Positions 61,102 through 64,000 of a stretch of DNA of 64,000 nucleotides are shown here, piece after piece. Position 1 is the first letter of the stretch. Every line of letters begins with the position of its first letter. Source of the DNA: Kocuria rosea subsp. polaris. GTDB taxonomy: Bacteria; Actinomycetota; Actinomycetes; Actinomycetales; Micrococcaceae. Made by a program: the position numbers and the translations under genes. The stretch lies in assembly GCA_023896275.1 (NCBI GenBank), contig MLDA01000018.1, positions 1-64,000 of the forward strand, read 5' to 3'. Under the pieces are notes generated by a model, which was given only the letters and a program-made list of their open reading frames with translations, did no database searches and was not told the DNA's origin.

Positions 61102-62886
61102 CTACACCTTCGCGGCGTCGTCCTTCTTGGCCTCGGCCTTGGCGTCCACGCCGGCCTCCTTGCGCTGCTCAGCCGTGATCGGGGCCGGAGCCGCGGTCAG
61201 CGGATCGTAGCCGCCGCCGGTCTTCGGGAAGGCGATGACCTCGCGGATCGAGTCCTCCCCCGCGAGCAACGAAACGACGCGATCCCAGCCGAAGGCGATG
61301 CCGCCGTGGGGCGGGGCGCCGTACTTGAAGCCCTCGAGCAGGAAGCCGAACTTGGTCTGCGCGGCCTCTTCGTCCAGGCCCATGAGGCGGAAGACCCTCT
61401 CCTGCACGGCGCGGTCGTGGATACGGATGGAGCCGCCGCCGATCTCGTTGCCGTTGCAGACGATGTCGTAGGCGTAGGACAGGGCGCTGGCGGGATCCTG
61501 ATCGAACGTGTCCATGTGCTCGGGCTTGGGCGAGGTGAACGCGTGGTGCACCGCTGTCCACTTGCCGGCGCCGACTGCGACGTCGCCGGCCGCAACCGCG
61601 TCCGCGGCGGCCTCGAACATCGGCGCGTCGACGACCCAAACGAACGCCCAGTCGCCGTCCTTGATCAGGCCGGTGCGGTGCCCGATCTCGATGCGGGCGG
61701 CGCCAAGCAGGGCGCGGGCGTCGTTCTGCTTGCCGGCAGCGAAGAAGATGCAGTCGCCCGGCTTGGCGCCCGTCGCGGCGGCCAGGTTCTCGCGCTCGTG
61801 GTCGTTGAGGTTCTTCGCCACCGGGCCGGCGAGCTCGCCGTCCTCCTTGTAGAGGACGTAGGCCAGGCCCTTGTGACCGCGCTGCTTGGCGAATTCCTGC
61901 CAGGCGTCCAGCGTGCGGCGCGGCTGGGAGGCTCCGCCGGGCATGACGACGGCACCGACGTAGGGCGCCTTGAAGACGCCGAATCCGGTGTCCTTGAAGA
62001 AGTCGGTCATTTCGGTCAGCTCGAGGCCGAAGCGCATATCGGGCTTGTCCGAACCGAATCGCGCCATCGCGTCGGCGTACGTGATGCGCTGGATCGGGGT
62101 CGGGATCTCGACGTCGATGAGCTGCCAGAGGGCCTTCACGAGCCGCTCGCCGAGCTCGATGACGTCGTCTTGCTCGACGAACGAGGCCTCGATGTCCAGC
62201 TGCGTGAACTCGGGCTGGCGGTCCGCCCGGAAGTCCTCGTCGCGGTAGCAGCGCGCGATCTGGTAGTACTTCTCGAAGCCGCCGACCTGCAGCAGCTGCT
62301 TGAACAGCTGGGGCGACTGCGGCAGCGCGTACCAGGATCCCGGAGCCAGGCGTGCGGGCACGAGGAAGTCGCGGGCGCCTTCGGGCGTTGAGCGCGTCAG
62401 CGTGGGGGTCTCGATCTCCGTGTAGCCGTCGCCGTGCAGAAGTTCGCGGGCGATGCGGTTCGCCTCGGAGCGCAATCGGATGTTGGCGTTGGGGCCCGGG
62501 CGGCGCAGGTCGAGGTAGCGGTGGCGCAGGCGCGCCTCCTCGCCGACCTCGACGTGCTCGTCGATCTGGAACGGCAGCGGCGCAGACGTGTTGAGGACGA
62601 CGACGTTCTCAGCCAGGACCTCGATCTCACCCGTGCCGAGGGCTGGGTTTTCATTGCCTTCGGGGCGGCGCTCGACGGTTCCCGTCACCTGCAGCACGAA
62701 CTCGTTGCGCAGCGAGTGGAAGTCCTCCTCGTCGCGGACGACGATCTGGGCGACGCCGGACGCATCGCGCAGGTCGATAAAGGCGACGCCTCCGTGGTCG
62801 CGCCGGCGGCCAACCCAGCCCGCCAGGGTGACGGTCTGGCCAATGTGCTCTGCCCGGAGGGTTCCCAGGTCGTGAGTGCGCAGCAC
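61102..62886 (-). CDS. Aspartyl-tRNA synthetase
   Basis: 594 residues, bacterial type. OB-fold anticodon domain ([21 protein letters not shown]), class II motif 2 region ([20 protein letters not shown]), the bacterial GAD insertion near 290-420, and motif 3 with [13 protein letters not shown] near the C-terminus. The C-terminal tail is Ala/Lys-rich ([14 protein letters not shown]). Downstream of hisS on the same strand. Confidence 0.97.
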   Translation of the reverse strand: MLRTHDLGTLRAEHIGQTVTLAGWVGRRRDHGGVAFIDLRDASGVAQIVVRDEEDFHSLRNEFVLQVTGTVERRPEGNENPALGTGEIEVLAENVVVLNTSAPLPFQIDEHVEVGEEARLRHRYLDLRRPGPNANIRLRSEANRIARELLHGDGYTEIETPTLTRSTPEGARDFLVPARLAPGSWYALPQSPQLFKQLLQVGGFEKYYQIARCYRDEDFRADRQPEFTQLDIEASFVEQDDVIELGERLVKALWQLIDVEIPTPIQRITYADAMARFGSDKPDMRFGLELTEMTDFFKDTGFGVFKAPYVGAVVMPGGASQPRRTLDAWQEFAKQRGHKGLAYVLYKEDGELAGPVAKNLNDHERENLAAATGAKPGDCIFFAAGKQNDARALLGAARIEIGHRTGLIKDGDWAFVWVVDAPMFEAAADAVAAGDVAVGAGKWTAVHHAFTSPKPEHMDTFDQDPASALSYAYDIVCNGNEIGGGSIRIHDRAVQERVFRLMGLDEEAAQTKFGFLLEGFKYGAPPHGGIAFGWDRVVSLLAGEDSIREVIAFPKTGGGYDPLTAAPAPITAEQRKEAGVDAKAEAKKDDAAKV

Positions 62887-62998
62887 TGCGGTCCTTTCTT
62901 AGGTGAAGTCAATCCCGCACGAGTTTACCCCTTCCGCCCGCGCGGCCGGTCACCCTGCCAGGACGGCGGATGCGGCCGTGGCGGCGGCAACGGACGCG

Positions 62999-63041
62999 GG
63001 TACGACGGCGCTGCGCGAAGGCCGCGCACCGCCGTCGTACC
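62999..63041 (-). terminator. Terminator after hisS
   Basis: 19-bp stem with one mismatch (62999-63017 against 63023-63041), arms starting GGTACGACGGCG. Three bases past the hisS stop. It shares the TACGACGGCG core with other hairpins in the window. Confidence 0.75.
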
Positions 63042-63044
63042 GGG

Positions 63045-64000
63045 TCAGGCCGTGGTGATTGCGACGCGCGGGGTGAGGTCCTCGGCGGTGGGCGACCACG
63101 CGGCCGGGTCCGCCGAAACCTGCTCGCCGGAGCGGATGTCCTTGACCTCGTGCGTGCCGTCGGCCTGGGTGAACCAGACGAAAGGGATGCCGCGCTTGTC
63201 CGCGAACTTGATCTGCTTGCCGAACTTCTCCGCGCTCGAGGCGACCTCGGCGCTGATCCCCCGCGCGCGCAGCTGGGCGGCGACGTCCTGCGCCTCGGCC
63301 CAGGCGTCGTCGTTGGCGAGCGTCACGTACACGGCGGTGGGCACCGAGCGGCTGGCCGCCACGGATCCGTCGGCGAGCATGCGCGAGACGAGGCGAGTAA
63401 CGCCGATCGAGAGACCGACGCCGGGGAAAGTGCGGCTGCCCTTGGTCGCGAGCGACTCGTAGCGCCCGCCGGAGCAGATCGACCCGAGCTTCTCGTCGCC
63501 GACGAGCACGGTTTCGTAGACGGTGCCCGTGTAGTAGTCGAGCCCGCGGGCGATGCTGAGGTCGGCGACGACACGCCCGGGGGCGCGGCGGACCGCCATG
63601 CCGACGACCTCGCCGAGTTCCGCCAGGCCCTCTTCGAGTAGCTCGTGTTCGATGCCGAGGGCACGGACCTGATCCACGAAGGACGTGTCCTCGGTGCGGA
63701 TCTGCGCCAGGGCCAGGGCGGCGTCGGCCTGACCGCCGGTCGCGCCGACCTCGTCCATGAGCAGCGTCTTGACCTTGTCCGCCCCGATCTTCTCGAGCTT
63801 GTCGATGTTGCGCAGCACGCCGGCGGTGTCGGTCAGGCCCAGGCCGAGATAGAAGCCCTCAGCGAGCTTGCGGTTGTTCACGCGGAGCTTGAAGTCCCCG
63901 ATCGGCAGCGCCGAGAGGGCCTCGGCGATGACGAGGGCCAGTTCGACGTCGTACTTGAACGGCAGCTTGCCGTCGCCGACGACGTCGATGTCGGCCTGTG
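63045..64000 (-). CDS. Histidyl-tRNA synthetase, partial at window edge
   Basis: C-terminal about 318 residues; the 5' part lies beyond the window. The frame runs from the edge without interruption (ADIDVVGDGKLPFKYDVELA) through VNNRKLAEGFYLGLGL, the histidine-A motif GLDYYTGTVYE and SICSGGRYESL, to the C-terminal anticodon-binding domain (YVTLANDDAWAEAQDVAAQL). No oddity seen in the visible part. Confidence 0.96.
   Translation of the reverse strand, partial: QADIDVVGDGKLPFKYDVELALVIAEALSALPIGDFKLRVNNRKLAEGFYLGLGLTDTAGVLRNIDKLEKIGADKVKTLLMDEVGATGGQADAALALAQIRTEDTSFVDQVRALGIEHELLEEGLAELGEVVGMAVRRAPGRVVADLSIARGLDYYTGTVYETVLVGDEKLGSICSGGRYESLATKGSRTFPGVGLSIGVTRLVSRMLADGSVAASRSVPTAVYVTLANDDAWAEAQDVAAQLRARGISAEVASSAEKFGKQIKFADKRGIPFVWFTQADGTHEVKDIRSGEQVSADPAAWSPTAEDLTPRVAITTA

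Overview
The window is 64 kb of a high-G+C (roughly two-thirds G+C by eye) actinobacterial chromosome. Several gene sets point to the order Micrococcales, most likely the Micrococcaceae/Arthrobacter side, though I cannot fix a genus: a Pup ligation/depupylation locus, mycothiol biosynthesis and mycothiol-dependent enzymes (mshC, mycoredoxin, S-(hydroxymethyl)mycothiol dehydrogenase), a class Ib nrdHIEF operon, a fasR-fabD-fabH-acpP-fabF cluster, and the order rarA-rpsD-alaS-ruvX-mltG-aroE-aroC-aroK-aroB-efp-nusB. No insertion sequence, prophage, CRISPR array or rRNA gene was recognised. Coding density is very high and genes often overlap by four bases (GTGA) or one base (TGATG).

Layout. 1-603: no convincing gene. 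604-11520: two FKBP isomerases, then on the minus strand HAD hydrolase, site-2 protease, tRNA m1A methyltransferase, ARC ATPase, Dop, Pup and PafA; a PAC2-family gene lies divergently upstream of the HAD gene. The 20S proteasome genes prcB/prcA, which usually sit between pup and pafA, are absent, and the ARC C-terminus lacks the usual proteasome-docking tyrosine tail. 11533-17173: mshC, uppP, a few small genes, an acyl-CoA dehydrogenase-like gene, an M20 peptidase and tRNA-Leu(GAG). 17287-22520: mycoredoxin, formaldehyde-detoxifying mycothiol dehydrogenase with a metallo-beta-lactamase partner, then assorted single genes (lipoate-ligase-like, P-loop kinase-like, thioesterase, DUF2809). 22597-26480: class Ib ribonucleotide reductase nrdHIEF with a pair of NrdR boxes upstream. 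26945-34410: metallo-beta-lactamase protein, methyltransferase, Ski2-like helicase, membrane hydrolase, coiled-coil protein, Nif3-like protein, MsrA. 34522-38803: cysK-cysE, gnd, tRNA-Val(TAC), AhpE-type peroxiredoxin, DUF3052. 39124-47084: aceE, then the FasR-like regulator and type II fatty acid synthase genes. 47244-58856 (minus strand): nusB, efp, a TPR-like gene, aroB/K/C/E, mltG, ruvX, alaS, two small membrane proteins and rpsD. 59049-64000: rarA, dtd, aspS and the 3' part of hisS.

Themes. Redox and thiol metabolism recurs (mycothiol synthesis, mycoredoxin, MsrA, one-Cys peroxiredoxin, cysteine synthesis). Pyruvate dehydrogenase E1 lies next to the fatty acid synthase genes that consume its acetyl-CoA. 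Many transcription units end in strong GC-rich hairpins, and several of these share a core related to TACGACGGCGGG, a repeated intergenic signal that the gene annotation does not explain. The fab operon is preceded by a perfect 17-bp palindrome, a good candidate for the FasR operator.
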